A DNA stretch of 64,000 nt from Parastagonospora avenae f. sp. tritici 18332-5 (taxonomy: Eukaryota; Ascomycota; Dothideomycetes; Pleosporales; Phaeosphaeriaceae), in NCBI GenBank assembly GCA_022559985.1, contig JAFJTR010000067.1, forward strand, positions 62,001-126,000, in the 5' to 3' direction. Shown piece by piece: positions 44,849 through 56,690 of the stretch. The first letter of the stretch is position 1. The number at the start of each line of letters is the position of its first letter. The notes under the pieces were generated by a model that did not search any database, had not been told where the DNA came from, and saw nothing but the letters and a program-made list of their open reading frames with translations. Both the position numbers and the translations under genes were made by a program.

Positions 44849-46844
44849 CTACGCCACCTTAGCACCCACCCCATCCTCACTCCTCCCCTCCTCATCCTTC
44901 CTCCCCTTCCTAATCCTCTCCCACTCCTCTCTATCCGCGACCTCATCCACCTCGTTCGCCGTGAGTTCCGGCGTCTCCTCGTCCTCGATTTCCTCGGGCA
45001 GGATCAAATTCAGCGCCAGGTTGACAAAAGCGACGACTGCGAAGCCCGTCTCCATGATGAGCACGATCGCGTTATAGAAGCCAGATAATGCGCGGTTGTC
45101 GCCTTTGTATGTGAAGACGAAGGCGAACCAGTTGGGTACCATGGTGGCGCCGAGACCGAGGGTGAAGCCGGCGGCGAGGATGAAGCGGGTGCGGCGGGTG
45201 AAGGGCTGAGAAGGAGTTAGTTTTGTATGGAAAGAAGGTGGAGCAGAGACTTACTGTGGTCGATATGATACGGATACCTGATACTGTGACGCTCGAGAAG
45301 AGAAAGGTTGTCATGCCGCCTAGCACGGCTGAGGGTATAGCTACAAGGGCGGCGGCGAACTTGGCGAACACGCCCATGACGATTAGCCAGAAGCAGCAGG
45401 CATAGCCTGCTCTGCGGTTTGCACAGCGGGTGAGTGCTATCACACCGTTGTTCTGGGCAAAAGTACTTGGGGGATGTTAGCAGAGTGTCAAGAAAAAGTG
45501 GTGGAAAATATTGACTTACCTCACTGGTGTGTTAGTACAGAGAGCACTGATCATACCGTTCAGACCATCGGCCAGGATACCTCCTTGGATACGGGAATCG
45601 TACATGTCGCCATCGACGTCGAGGCGCGAGACATCACACGTGGCGGTGATGTCGCCGATAGCTTCCATAGCCAGGACCATGTATACAGCCAGCAGTGGTA
45701 AGACAATCGGTCCATAGACACTGAGCTTGAACGTATGCACCCAGATGAATGAAATCGCAGGCGCAGCATCGATGGGTTTACGGTCAAAGTAACCAGTTGC
45801 TCCAGCGATGATGCAGCCAACAAGCAGCCCTATGACAACAGCGGTAGACTTCATGATCGGTGCTCCAAAACGCTCGCAGATGATGATTGTGATGAAGACA
45901 CCGAATCCCAGACCGATGAACTCTGCCGAGCCCCACGGTAACGGACGAGGCGCATTGATATTGGGACAGAGCCTGAAGAGTCCAGACTGTGGGCGCCCAA
46001 AGCAGTCTCCCGATCCGCCAGCCCAGTTTTTGAATCCAGATGAGATCAGATTAACGCCGATCAGCATGACAGTCGGACCAGTAACAATTGGTGGGAATAT
46101 CTTTTTGAGCATGCGCGGCGAGGTGAAAGACATGCCAATCTCCAGAAGCGCGCAGCACGCCGCAGTTCCCAAGATAGCACCATAACCATCAGGACATGGT
46201 AGTTTTTGACCAGTGGGTGAGGTGGGACAGAATCCTGTCGCGTACATCTGGCTCAGGGCGCCAGTCGCGACGGGGATGGTGGCGAAACTGGTTCCAACAA
46301 CAGAAATAAGGCCTGTGCCGATGTAGTAGGGAGTGCGCCAGATGTGGAAGCGGGTAATCTGAATAGAAGAGAGGATGCCGCACACGATGAGGGAGGTGGA
46401 GACGAGGTAACGCTGCTGGTCTGGCGTCAAGTTGGCGGCATTGGCTAGGATGATGGGTGGGGTGATGACACCAGCCAACATAGCAAGGGCGTGCCTGAGC
46501 ATGAAGTCAGTATATGGCTCACAGGGTTATCATGGGTGATTTCTGCTTACTGAAACCCGAGAAGAAGCGCGAGGAGGACTGGTAAGCGATCGTGTAGGCC
46601 GAAAAAAGGAGCAGCGCGCCTTTCCTTCTTCATGAAGGGCAAGTTTGGTCTGAAGAGAAATGCATAGTCGTATTTGCCAATGAGGCCGTCTCTGTCTGCA
46701 ATCAGTCGCTGCATTTGCATGCTTAAAGACATCTCAGTGTCCAGATGAGAAATCGTACTTGGTAGTAAAAGCCTTGCCAGCTCGCCTGAACTGCTCTCCC
46801 CATGTGCGCTTCGGTCCCTGATCAGGTCCAATACGATCTGCCAT
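44849..46844 (-). CDS. Uric acid/xanthine permease of the NCS2 family (UapA/UapC-like)
   Basis: Proton-coupled xanthine/uric-acid transporter of the plasma membrane. Exons 46844-46759, 46691-46551, 46494-45520, 45465-45255 and 45205-44849 give 589 aa. Family sequence: TTKDGLIGKYDYAFLFRPNL, APFFGLHDRLPVLLALLLGF then QHALAMLAG with the conserved QH in TM1, GTSFATIPVATGALSQMYAT, and the NCS2 signature region APRPLPWGSAEFIGLGFGVF and LAMEAIGDITATCDVSRL. This includes the conserved glutamate in TM8 (MEAIGD). Then NTPVSTFAQNNGVIALTRCA (TM10 QNNG motif). The cytosolic tail is acidic, with a di-acidic-type EEIEDEETPE. I cannot separate UapA from UapC by eye. Confidence 0.93.
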
Positions 46845-49519
46845 TGTGCAAGGTATTCTTGAAGCAGATCGATTTCAAAATCCCAACGCTCTTTAAGTTC
46901 ATACAGCCTGCGTTCAGATGCTTCTGAAGGTCGCCGAATTTAGATAAGGGTATGCTCGGTGCAAGTAAACCAGAGAAGATGCGCGAGCTGTGAGTCGAAG
47001 GCTGATATTTTCGAACTTTTTGTCTGAAGATATGGATGTACACGACCAGTCACTGGACAAGATAGTTGTCTTGGTATCGCTTAGATATACGAGTAGCGCG
47101 TTCTGTCTCTGCCGGGGTTGGTGATCGCGAATGCTTTTTGCAGTGGCTTCGAAAATTGTCTCAAGCTATGTGATGCGGATTGCGGGGAGGTGAAGTCCTC
47201 AAACTGATAGCTCAAGAGAATAATGCGCAAGCCGATGTGGGATGAGATGGAAGTAACAATCGCAACAAAGATCCTATCTCGTCTATATAGCAAAAGTGGA
47301 TCTGAGCATTATCGCAGCTGCCAATGCCCACGATACACAAATCTTCGTACCCGACGACCTAGTCCAGGTCCCAAGAACTCAAGACAGCTGCCACAGTGCT
47401 GGAGCTGGCCGGCGCGGTTCGTAACTCGCCGCGATACAGTACCCGATCTCCACGGCAGATTGGTTCGCTAAGGCAGAATTCCTGGAAGGCCTGGGGGCTG
47501 CCGCATGGGTTGCTAAAACGAAGACAAGAGGTTTACTGATAAGCTGCTCTGCGTCTTGTGATTGGTCAGCTCCACACAACGTTATCACGTGGCTGTCGGT
47601 GGCTTCCGATGGGGGAGGGTCTTCTCCTCGCAGCATTGCGGTTGCGGAGCATGGAAACGCATCCCACGTCGCATGGAGGCGTACTTTTGTGTTTGACGTT
47701 GGACATGCAAGATGCATCGTCGCCGGATGCCGGGCTTGTGAATTAGTTTTGGAAGGCTTTGACTGCCTGACTGAACTGTTCAGATTCAGGACTTTCGTGC
47801 CTCTGTAAGTCATCGACAAGGAGCACAGATAGATTCATCACGTCCGAAATCAGAACCGCACCACGCTGTAATCTTGGTTTAGACTCACAAGAAATTGAGC
47901 TCGATCCCTTTTCGTACTTGTCGCAAAGTTATGTCTCTGGTTGACGATGCTAGTTGGTCGCCTTCAGCCCTACCCGAACAACGTGTGTAAGCGGTTTCTA
48001 CTATGTATGCGTCCATACCAGAGCATTGGCGGAAAGCGTGCCGGGACGTGTACGCAAGCGTCCGCTCTATCGATACTGCGGCGGCATACCCCAGGCTGCT
48101 GCATGAACTCAACACTCCGCTTGCGACATGGAGAACAACGGTCGACCCCGAAACCTGGCATCCAACAGAATAGACTGCGACCCCCCCACCTGCGACCGAG
48201 GCCAGCAGTCAGCATGTGAAGCTACCACATCCACGGTGACACGTCCTGATAGGAGTGGTGATGACGATTCGACCAAAGTCGTCACTGCGTGCTATCAAGG
48301 AACACCTGTTTGGCTGGGCGACGGGATGAGAATGGTGTTGAGGCGCACTGGGCCCAAAGCGGATGGGCTTGCGAAGCATTGTCGAGTGGCGGTGCCGTGG
48401 GTCCGTCGACAAAGCCCGAGCCAGGGCCTGTCTGGCAGCGTGCAAACCTCGGAGGAAGCTCGCTTTGCTCGTCTCGGATGCCATTTGGCACACGTTGGAG
48501 CACTGACCGAGGTATTTGCCACGGTCGCAAATGCTCCGAGGACTCTCTCTCGACGGTCCGTCTCATGTGAGATGCGTTACAAGTTCCTCTCTGGCGTTCG
48601 CTGCACACATACGTAGGGCTGCAGATAGTTTGGTAGCGAGAGATATCAACAGCATTCGCATGCGTCGGCCGCCAGTTGGACCTGATTTGCTAGGTCGCCA
48701 TTGTGTGCTTCTGTGGGGCAAGCATCAGGACTAGCAGTCATGATGAGATGTGATTCAAGCGGGTGGCATCACCAGCGCGTGAGAAGATTCTCGCACCGGG
48801 AAGCGCTGCCGAGGCGTCACTATCAGACCGCTCTTTGGCTGCCATTGTCGCGACTCAGCGAAATAGGTAGCAGCCAATTCGGCGTGCAGTGCTCCGTAAT
48901 GCCAATGCCGATGCATGTTAGGCGCTCAGAATCTGGGGAAGCTTCGATGTGTGGGATTGATGAGCTGGTCCTGCGAGCACAGGCGGCGCCACCCAACAAC
49001 CGTCTCGCCGCCGAGATCACCGCTGCTGGCACGGCAAAGATGCGCTAGTCTCGAAATCTTTTTCGCAGCGCAACAGCACGCGGCCAGCTAATCGCCCGTG
49101 CAGGACCCTGAGAGACGAATGGCAGGCAGCGCTAGGCCGAAGATGCACAAAGTTACGACACTGGCAGGTCTCGACGGCGGGCGAGCACTCATGCAAGGTC
49201 CCCGGTTTCTTCCAAAGGCTTCGCTTAGCGCGAGGAAAGTGTTGGGGTTCAACAGAGTAGCAGCTCCATTCCACCGCCTTTATTAATTGTGTGCCTGCCT
49301 CTTTTCGATCCTGTTCCTCACCTCTTCTTACTCCTTCCACAACACCCCCCCTTCCACCTCGTTATTCACTCGAGCGTGGTGAAGCCTCCCCTTCGTTGTC
49401 GGAGCTTCTACAACACTTCGGAGGCCGACCGGAGCTCACATTCACTGAGCGACCAGTCACTTCCTACCGACAAATAATATCTTTCGCTTGTCCGCCTTTA
49501 CCTCTCGACACTCCTCAAT
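46845..49519. other. Gene-poor 2.7-kb region between permease and OLE1 promoters
   Basis: Two HGATAR sites (AGATAA near 46942, AGATAG near 47063) lie within about 220 bp of the permease start and are candidate AreA-type sites. Short frames at 47.4-48.6 kb overlap on both strands without family resemblance. The 200 bp before OLE1 are strongly CT-rich. Confidence 0.4.
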
Positions 49520-51012
49520 ATGCCTTCCCACCAGGCTGTTGCTGGCATGCAGGCTATCGACCCCGAGTTTGTCAAGCAGCCGTCTCCCATGGCGAGCACC
49601 TCGGAGCCCAACCGCAACTCCAAGTACGATCCTAAGAAGCCGCACATTACCGACATGCCCATCACGCGGTCGAACTGGTACCAGCATGTCAATTGGCTGA
49701 ACGTAAGTTATAATTGATTGTCCAAGATGGCTGCATCTCTAACACCACCCAGGTCATCTTCATCATCGGAGTGCCTCTCGCTGGCTGCGTCGCGGCCTTC
49801 TGGACCCCTCTGCAGTGGAAGACCGCTGCGTGGGCTGTCATCTATTACTTCTGGACCGGTCTCGGTATCACCGCCGGATACCATCGTCTCTGGGCACACA
49901 AGTCATACAATGCCGGTCTTCCTCTGAGGATCTGGCTCGCCGCCGTTGGCGCTGGTGCTGTTGAGGGCTCCATCCGCTGGTGGAGTCGTGACCACCGCGC
50001 CCACCACCGCTACACCGACACCAACAAGGACCCCTACAGTGTCCGCAAGGGCCTTCTCTACAGCCATCTCGGATGGATGGTCATGAAGCAGAACCCCAAG
50101 CGGATCGGCCGCACCGACATCACCGACCTGAACGAGGACCCCGTCGTCGTCTGGCAGCACAAGAACTACATCAAGGCCGTTGTCACCATGGGCTTGATCT
50201 TCCCTTCTGCCGTCGCTGGTCTCATGTGGGGCGACTGGATGGGTGGCTTCATCTACGCTGGTATTCTTCGTATCTTCTTCGTCCAGCAGGCCACCTTCTG
50301 CGTCAACTCGCTTGCCCACTGGCTCGGTGACCAGCCCTTTGACGACCGCAACTCTCCCCGTGACCACGTCATCACCGCTCTTGTCACTCTCGGCGAGGGC
50401 TACCACAACTTCCACCACGAGTTCCCCTCCGACTACCGCAACGCTATCGAGTGGCACCAGTACGACCCCACCAAGTGGTCCATCTGGCTGTGGAGCAAGC
50501 TCGGCCTCGCCTCCAACCTCAAGCAGTTCCGCTCCAACGAAATCGAGAAGGGCCGTGTCCAGCAGCTCCAGAAGAAGATTGACCAGAAGCGCGCCAAGCT
50601 CGACTGGGGTGTGCCTCTCGACCAGCTGCCTGTCATAGAATGGGACGACTACGTTGAGCAGGCTAAGAACGGCCGTGGTCTCATCGCTGTCGCTGGTGTC
50701 GTTCACGACGTTACCGACTTCATCAACGAGCACCCCGGTGGCAAGACTCTCATCAAGAGTGGTGTCGGCAAGGACGCCACTGCCATGTTCAACGGCGGTG
50801 TCTACTTCCACTCCAACGGTGCTCACAACCTACTTTCTACCATGAGGGTTGGTGTCATCCGCGGTGGATGTGAAGTCGAGATCTGGAAGCGCGCCCAGCG
50901 CGAGAACAAGGACGTTGGTCTTGTCATGGACGACGCAGGCAACCCAATCATCAGGGCTGGTAACCAGATTACCAAGGTTGCGCAACCCATCCAGAGTGCT
51001 AGTGCAGCATAG
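49520..51012 (+). CDS. OLE1: Acyl-CoA delta-9 desaturase fused to cytochrome b5
   Basis: ER membrane enzyme making oleoyl- and palmitoleoyl-CoA. Exons 49520-49702 and 49753-51012 give 480 aa. Three histidine boxes: HRLWAH (residues 105-110), HRAHH (142-146) and HNFHH (279-283). Hydrophobic pairs lie before the first and third boxes (VIFIIGVPLAGCVAAFW, YYFWTGLGITAGY, AVVTMGLIFPSAVAGLMWG). The C-terminal cytochrome b5 domain has INEHPGGKTLI (heme His388) and a second heme-His region near FHSNGAHNLL. Codon use is strongly biased to C-ending codons, as for highly expressed genes, which opens a long antisense frame. A CT-rich tract precedes the start. Confidence 0.97.
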
Positions 51013-51440
51013 ATTGGGTCTTCATCATTACGAGCGATGTATGGCGTTTGGTTGTCTCTCTTCCTTGGCGGACAGAGTAATATTCAGTTTCTTAGCGATC
51101 GTTAGAAAGCATCATGGTTACGATGCTCAGTCATGTTAGATGGCGTATGTTTGTAGCCTTTGAGAGGTTGGCTTTGAAAAGTAGCCTGACAGCCTAGACT
51201 AAGAATGAAAACATTCACGATTTCTCACAAAATCCTTATGCAATGTGACTTTTCCTACTGTGATTTCAATCGTCTCTTCCTATTCCGGTGACGTGTGCTG
51301 CTCGCGCCTTCCACGATCTCACTGGTCCAAGCGCTGTTGCCGTAAACACAACCTCACTCATAGAACAGTCTTTACTCGCCTACACCCACCCTTCCACCCT
51401 CAATCGCATCCTCTCACCAAGAGTGTCGCGTACAGGTGCT
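51013..51440. other. Intergenic region OLE1 / TDP1
   Basis: About 430 bp with the OLE1 3' UTR and TDP1 promoter. The TDP1 frame is open upstream to about 51288 but has no ATG there, so the start was set at 51441. Confidence 0.4.
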
Positions 51441-53498
51441 ATGGTGATGCAAGAGGACGATCCTCCATCAAAGCGCCGGAAAGTCGATGGCAGTCACCCC
51501 GAACAGGCACTAGCGCCGACTGACCATCGCCTTCAACATCCACCTCACAGCGGCCTCGGTAAGGCAATTAGTCCGCCGCCCTTAACGCGTCAATCTACTG
51601 CGGCACCAGACGCCCTCGTCACGCCAACATGGGGTTTCGAAAGTGTGCCGAAAGAATCACCTACACCCGTTTTGCTGCCAGAAGCGCAGCAGGAAACGCC
51701 TGCGGAATGGGCTAGTGCCGGGAAGGAAGAATGCACAAACTATGTGTCTTCGCCGTTTCAACTTACACGTATCCAAGATCTGGGTCCGCATCAGAATGTG
51801 GATGTTGTGCGGCTGGGGGACATACTGGGCAACCCAATGATCAGAGAGTGCTGGAACTTCAACTTTCTCCACGACGTTGACTTTGTCATGTAAGATGCTA
51901 CGCTGACGAGGAACGAGTGTAGTTCAAGTTTTCAAGTTTTTCAAATTCACAGCACTAACTGGCGTCCAGGAAGCACTTCGATGAAGATGTGAGGGATTTG
52001 GTCAAGGTAAAGTTCATCCATGGCTTCTGGAAGAACGAGGACAAAAGAAGGATCGCTCTATTGGTAAGAGTTCTGGCATCTGATACGGACTTGTTGTCAC
52101 ATCACACTAACATGTTCACAGGAAGCAGCAGAGCGCTATCCTAACATCCAGCTGCTTCATGCGTACATTCCCGATCCCTATGGCACCCACCACTCGAAGA
52201 TGCTTGTCCTGTTCACACACGATGACCAAGCACAGGTTATCATTCATACGGCGAACATGATTTCTAGGGTAAGTGATACCAGATCCAAGTTTCTGACGCC
52301 CACTAACATTACGTGTTTGTCTTTGTAGGATTGGGGTAATATGACCCAAGCTGTATGGCATTCGCCCATGTTACCCCTTTCCCCTGTACCAACCGCAACA
52401 GATAAGATCGATGATACTGCACACCCAGTTGGTAGTGGAGCACGATTTAAATTCGACCTTCTGCGATATTTCAATGCGTACGGAAAGCGCATGGATGGCT
52501 TGACAAAACAACTTCAGGACTATGACTTCTCCTCTATCAAGGCAGCATTCATCGGTAGCGCACCATCACGCCAGAAGCCTGCTGCTACAAAACAGACTCA
52601 GCAAACGTCGTTTGGTTGGCTTGGTCTGGAAGAGATTCTGTCCAATGTACCAATCGCAGCGAAATCAAAGAAGGCGTCAGCACCACACATCGTCATGCAG
52701 GTTTCGTCAATAGCAACTCTAGGTGCGACTCCAACCTGGCTCACGAAATTTCAGTCTGTCCTTGGTCGTTCCGCTGTTGGCCAGCCAGAAGAAGCTCCAA
52801 CGGCGTCCAGTTCGCAACCCGCCAAGTTCTTTAGCAAGGGTGGGATGCCGAGTACTAAGCAAGACAAGCCACTGCCTCCAAAGTTCAACATCATCTTCCC
52901 AACGTCAGACGAGATTCGAACATCACTAGATGGCTACGACTCTGGCGGCTCAATCCACATCAAACTGCAGTCCGTACAGCAGCAAAAGCAGCTCGAATAC
53001 CTGCACCCTCTATTCAGTCACTGGAAAGCCACATCAGACAGCACTCCGAAAGGACAGGCTATGCGTGGCCCTGCAGCACCGCATATCAAGACCTATGTCC
53101 GCTACAGCGATGAGGCGCACAAGACGATTGACTGGGCAATGGTTACTTCAGCCAACCTGAGCAAGCAGGCATGGGGTGACGTTGTGAACAAGAGAGACGA
53201 GACGTGGATTCAGAGCTGGGAAGCGGGTGTGCTTGTCTGGCCGGAACTGTTCGCTGAGAACAAGGAGGCGATCATGGTGCCGGTGTTTGGAAAGGATACG
53301 CCTGGCCCTGAGGAACTGCCCACTCAGGATGTAGACAAAAGCGCGGATGAGGCCGGCAAGACAGTCGTCGGCTTTCGCATGCCATATGACCTGCCGTTGA
53401 CACCCTATACAGCGAAGGAGAAGCCATGGTGTGCACAGATGCCATGCGCTGAGCCAGACTGGATGGGTCGAGCATGGCCCGGGTTTTCGCCAATGTGA
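51441..53498 (+). CDS. TDP1: Tyrosyl-DNA phosphodiesterase 1
   Basis: Nuclear repair enzyme hydrolysing the bond between a topoisomerase I tyrosine and the DNA 3' end. Exons 51441-51889, 51970-52063, 52122-52268 and 52329-53498 give 619 aa. The N-terminus is disordered with a nuclear-localisation-like PPSKRRKVDG. The first HxK motif is GTHHSKMLVLF (His205, Lys207) followed by HTANMISRDWGNMTQAVW; the second is HIKTYVRYSD with the downstream MVTSANLSKQAWG (Asn). FNFLHDVDFVM and VKFIHGFWKNE are typical of the first domain. Phospholipase-D-fold length and order match TDP1. The first ATG in frame gives MVMQEDDPPSKRR. Intron 3 separates ISR from DWGN. Confidence 0.94.
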
Positions 53499-53729
53499 GT
53501 AGAAGTACCCAAGCACAAGCGCCGCACAAGCTCAATCACGAAGGGTGGTGCAAGAGCATGAGCAAAGCATCATAATAACAGACTATATACCAAGTCAAAG
53601 CTAGAAGTACAGCACACGCACACAAAATCATCCACATTCATAAGTGATATCCTGGTATTTGTTTTTTCCTCCTGCGATATTCAAAGCATTAACGCCACAG
53701 CATTGTTACAACTACGTTCCTGGACGTGT

Positions 53730-55970
53730 CTATGAGCGGCCATAGGCCTGGTCGACCTCCTTTTGGTACTGCTGCAATATGCCCTTACGGTTCAGCTTTT
53801 GGGCGGCCGTCGTGAGACCCTGATGTTGTTAGTATGATATCCTTTCAGATTGACATGAGTGTATGTGAGACTTACGTTCTGCGGCGTCCACTCCTCATCT
53901 GCCATGACGACACCTTCCACCGTCTCGAAGCCCGCAAGTCCGCCCTTGCGTCCTGCATCCTGCAGTTGCTTCAACACGGCATTGTTGAGTTTCTTGTCGT
54001 GCACGAGTTCCTCGAGATGGTCGCCCTTGACGCCCTGCTCAGCCGCAAGTTTCTTGAGCGCTGGTTCCGCTGGCACGATGATAGCGACGGGCTTCTGGCG
54101 ATCCTCCGCAGCATAGACGCAGATGTTGGCCACGATGGGCGCGCTGCGGTATACAGACTCCAATTTCTCGAGCGCAATGTACTCGCCGGCAAGAGTCTTG
54201 ACGAGGTTCTTCTTGCGGTCAATGATTCGGATTTGACCGAGGGAGTCGAATTCGCCAATGTCGCCTGTCTTGAACCAGCCGTCTTTGGTGAAGCTCTCCT
54301 CTGTCTCTTCGGGCATGTCGAGGTAGCCGCTGACGACGGCGCCGCCGCGGATCCAAATCTCACCCTGGGGAGGCTTGCTCTTGGCGAAGTAGCCGGCGTC
54401 GGCGAAATCGACAAGCTTCATTTCAACGCAGGCGGGCATTTCACCGAGGGCCTGGTCGGTCCAGGCGAGCGGGTCCATGACGGCTCCCATGGCGCAGGTC
54501 TCAGTGAGACCGTAGCCGGAAATCATGGGTGTGATGGCGACTGAGATGAAGCGCTGGGTTTCCTTGGAGATGGGACCTCCACCGTTCAAGCAAATTCGCA
54601 GCCTTCCTCCAGTAGCCTCCTTGACCTTATTGAACACAATAGTGTCGAGAAGACCGCTGCCTGGCAGGCCAGAGCCCAGGAGGAAGTTTTTGGCTGCGTA
54701 TGCGCCCCAGAACATGTTGCTCTTGATGGCACCACCAGAGTTGACCTTATTCACGATTCCCTTCTTTACGGTCTCCCATACCTGGGGCACACCGACAAGG
54801 ACCGTGGGCTTCAGCTCGCGGATGTCACCAGCGCAGTTGCGGACGGAGGTATCGGATAGTGTGCGGATAGTGCCATATCCGAGAGTTCCACCCCAGTAGA
54901 GCACGGCATTCTCGAAGACGAACTCGAGGATGTGGGCAGCGGGGAGGTATGCGAGGAGGACGTCGCCCGGTCCGAGGTACTTGCCGACAATGACATCGAC
55001 ACCAGCAACTACTTTTATTAGTGACTGTTGCGTACTTAACATAAAGAGAACCTACTAGCAGCAACAACGTTGCGGTGTTTGATCATGACACCCTTTGGTG
55101 TTCCTGTGGAGCCAGAAGTGTACATGATACAGGCCAGGTCTTCGCCCTTGGGAGGAATGGGCTCGGCAGGGTTCTCCTCGCCCAGCTTGATGAGCTCGTC
55201 AAAGCTCATGACCTTCAGGTGCGGGTGGGCGCTGGTCAGCTTCTCAATATCCTGGGGGTTCGGGTCGTTCTTGGTGCCGTAGATGACGACCTCGATGTCC
55301 TTGGCCTCTTTGAAGGGGTTGATGAGCTTGGGCAGAAGCTCTGGGTCGGTGAACATCAGCTTGGCCTTGGTCTGGTGCATTGAGTGCTTGAGGCCCTCCT
55401 CGCCGAGCGTATCATACGCGGTGACAATAGCCAGAGACTGCGATAGGGCGCCTGTACCAGTCAGTGATGCTTGTCACATGCAAATTCGAGATGCCTACCA
55501 TGTGCTGAAGCCAGCCATTGCATGCTCGTCGCTGCGAACAGATGCAGCCGGTCCTCAGGCTTGAATCCAAGCTTCTGAATGGCTGAACCTGCAGCAAGAG
55601 CAATCTTCTCGAACTCGACGAAGCTCTTGTATGTGTATGAGCTCAGCTCAAAGTACTCCCAGTTCTTGTCGACTTCCTCCTCCTTGCCGTCAACCATCTT
55701 CTTGATCTTCTTTGTTTCGGTGATCTTGTTGACGATTCGTCGCGAACCGACAGCCTTTGCGTTGCCAAACTTGTTCGAGGCATGGCGCAGGACTTCGTAC
55801 ATGGTGGTGACTTCTGGCGACGGGACCATCTTGAGCTCATCTTTCGCAGCGTTGTTGCGGCGCGGTACCGTCTCGCCCTCGACTGGCTGTGCGCCGGCTG
55901 CTTCGGTGGTATATGGGCCTTTCCTCGTGGCCTGGGCCTGAGGCGCGAATTTCCTGAGGTCTTGCGGCAT
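53730..55970 (-). CDS. FAA1: Long-chain acyl-CoA synthetase (Faa-type)
   Basis: Activates long-chain fatty acids to acyl-CoA. Exons 55970-55499, 55451-55056, 55011-53876 and 53819-53730 give 697 aa. AMP-binding P-loop motif CIMYTSGSTGTPKGVMIKH, then LLAYLPAAHILEFVFENAVL, the ISGYGLTETCA motif, and the fatty-acyl-CoA-synthetase signature DGWFKTGDIGEFDSLGQIRI followed by DRKKNLVKTLAGEYIALEK. The last exon (GLTTAAQKLNRKGILQQYQK) carries the catalytic-type Lys region. The C-terminus AYGRS is not a PTS1, so an ER, lipid-droplet or plasma-membrane Faa1/Faa4-like role is more likely than a peroxisomal Faa2-like one (inference). The Faa1 versus Faa4 name is by class only. Confidence 0.92.
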
Positions 55971-56690
55971 GACGGCGGCCGTGTGGAATATGCTGCGGTC
56001 GTGCGTGAATGCGTGTATAAACAGGGAGAGGGGTATCGCAGAAAACAACAATAGGAGAAGCACGCGTGGGTAGAAGGCCGCCAGTGAAATGCAGCGGGTT
56101 GTGCGGATGTGAGGCTGGGGGGAGGAGCTCAACAGTAAGTTATAGTGAGCATCACTGCTCGCCCGCCAAACGCCGCCAAGGCATGTGTCCAAGCTCGAGA
56201 GCAATGACGCACCAAATCGGGGAAGTGCGCTAGAGCAACCGTCGCCAGCTCCACTCAACACGTCGGAAGACTGCCAATTCGACGCCTGCAGTGCGCAGGG
56301 CCAGCACAGAGATCGACAGCGCGTCGCCCTCTAGATTTGCGACCCTCTTTCGTTGCTTTTTTGCAGCGCATCTCTGTATCACATCAGCACCGAGGTGCAC
56401 CAGCATTCCAGGCAACCCAAGCCCGTAGACGAGCCAAGAGCCCATCCAAGGCGAAACTCCTCACTGGCACTTGGTCGTCTCGCGTGCCGTGCATCACGAG
56501 CCCTGCATTCTCCAGACTCAGACAAAGCAGCGTTGGCCGAGGCCTAGCCAAGTCCCTACTCCGCCATACAAGACGGGTACAGCCACAATGGACCTGGCCA
56601 AAATCCTGGGGACGCAGCCCGTGGCCGATGCTGAAGAAGGTGTGTAGAAGCATCGAGCTATGGCCCTCGGCACAACGAGGTGCTGTGACC
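55971..56690. promoter_or_regulatory. Divergent promoter region, acyl-CoA synthetase / RKM5-like gene
   Basis: About 720 bp between the two start codons. The part near 55971-56110 reads as an unusually hydrophobic open frame that continues the synthetase frame upstream; I treat it as 5' UTR. A CCGAGG hexamer is at 56390-56395. No other gene seen. Confidence 0.4.
56390..56395 (-). promoter_or_regulatory. CCTCGG hexamer (minus strand) upstream of acyl-CoA synthetase
   Basis: Reads CCTCGG on the synthetase strand, 420 bp before its start codon. Same FarA/FarB-type core as upstream of FOX2. Candidate only. Confidence 0.3.

Noticed and set aside
49310..49420. C-rich runs before OLE1 (also near 40612 and 48181) as possible special elements
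   Set aside because: Short homopolymer runs are common in promoters here and show no repeat or structure.
49903..50826. 307-codon open frame antisense to OLE1
   Set aside because: It mirrors the strongly C-ending codon use of OLE1; its translation is a Val/Glu-rich shadow with no domain.
53834..54544. 236-codon plus-strand frame across the acyl-CoA synthetase
   Set aside because: Antisense shadow of exon 3; no domain, while the minus strand carries all synthetase motifs.
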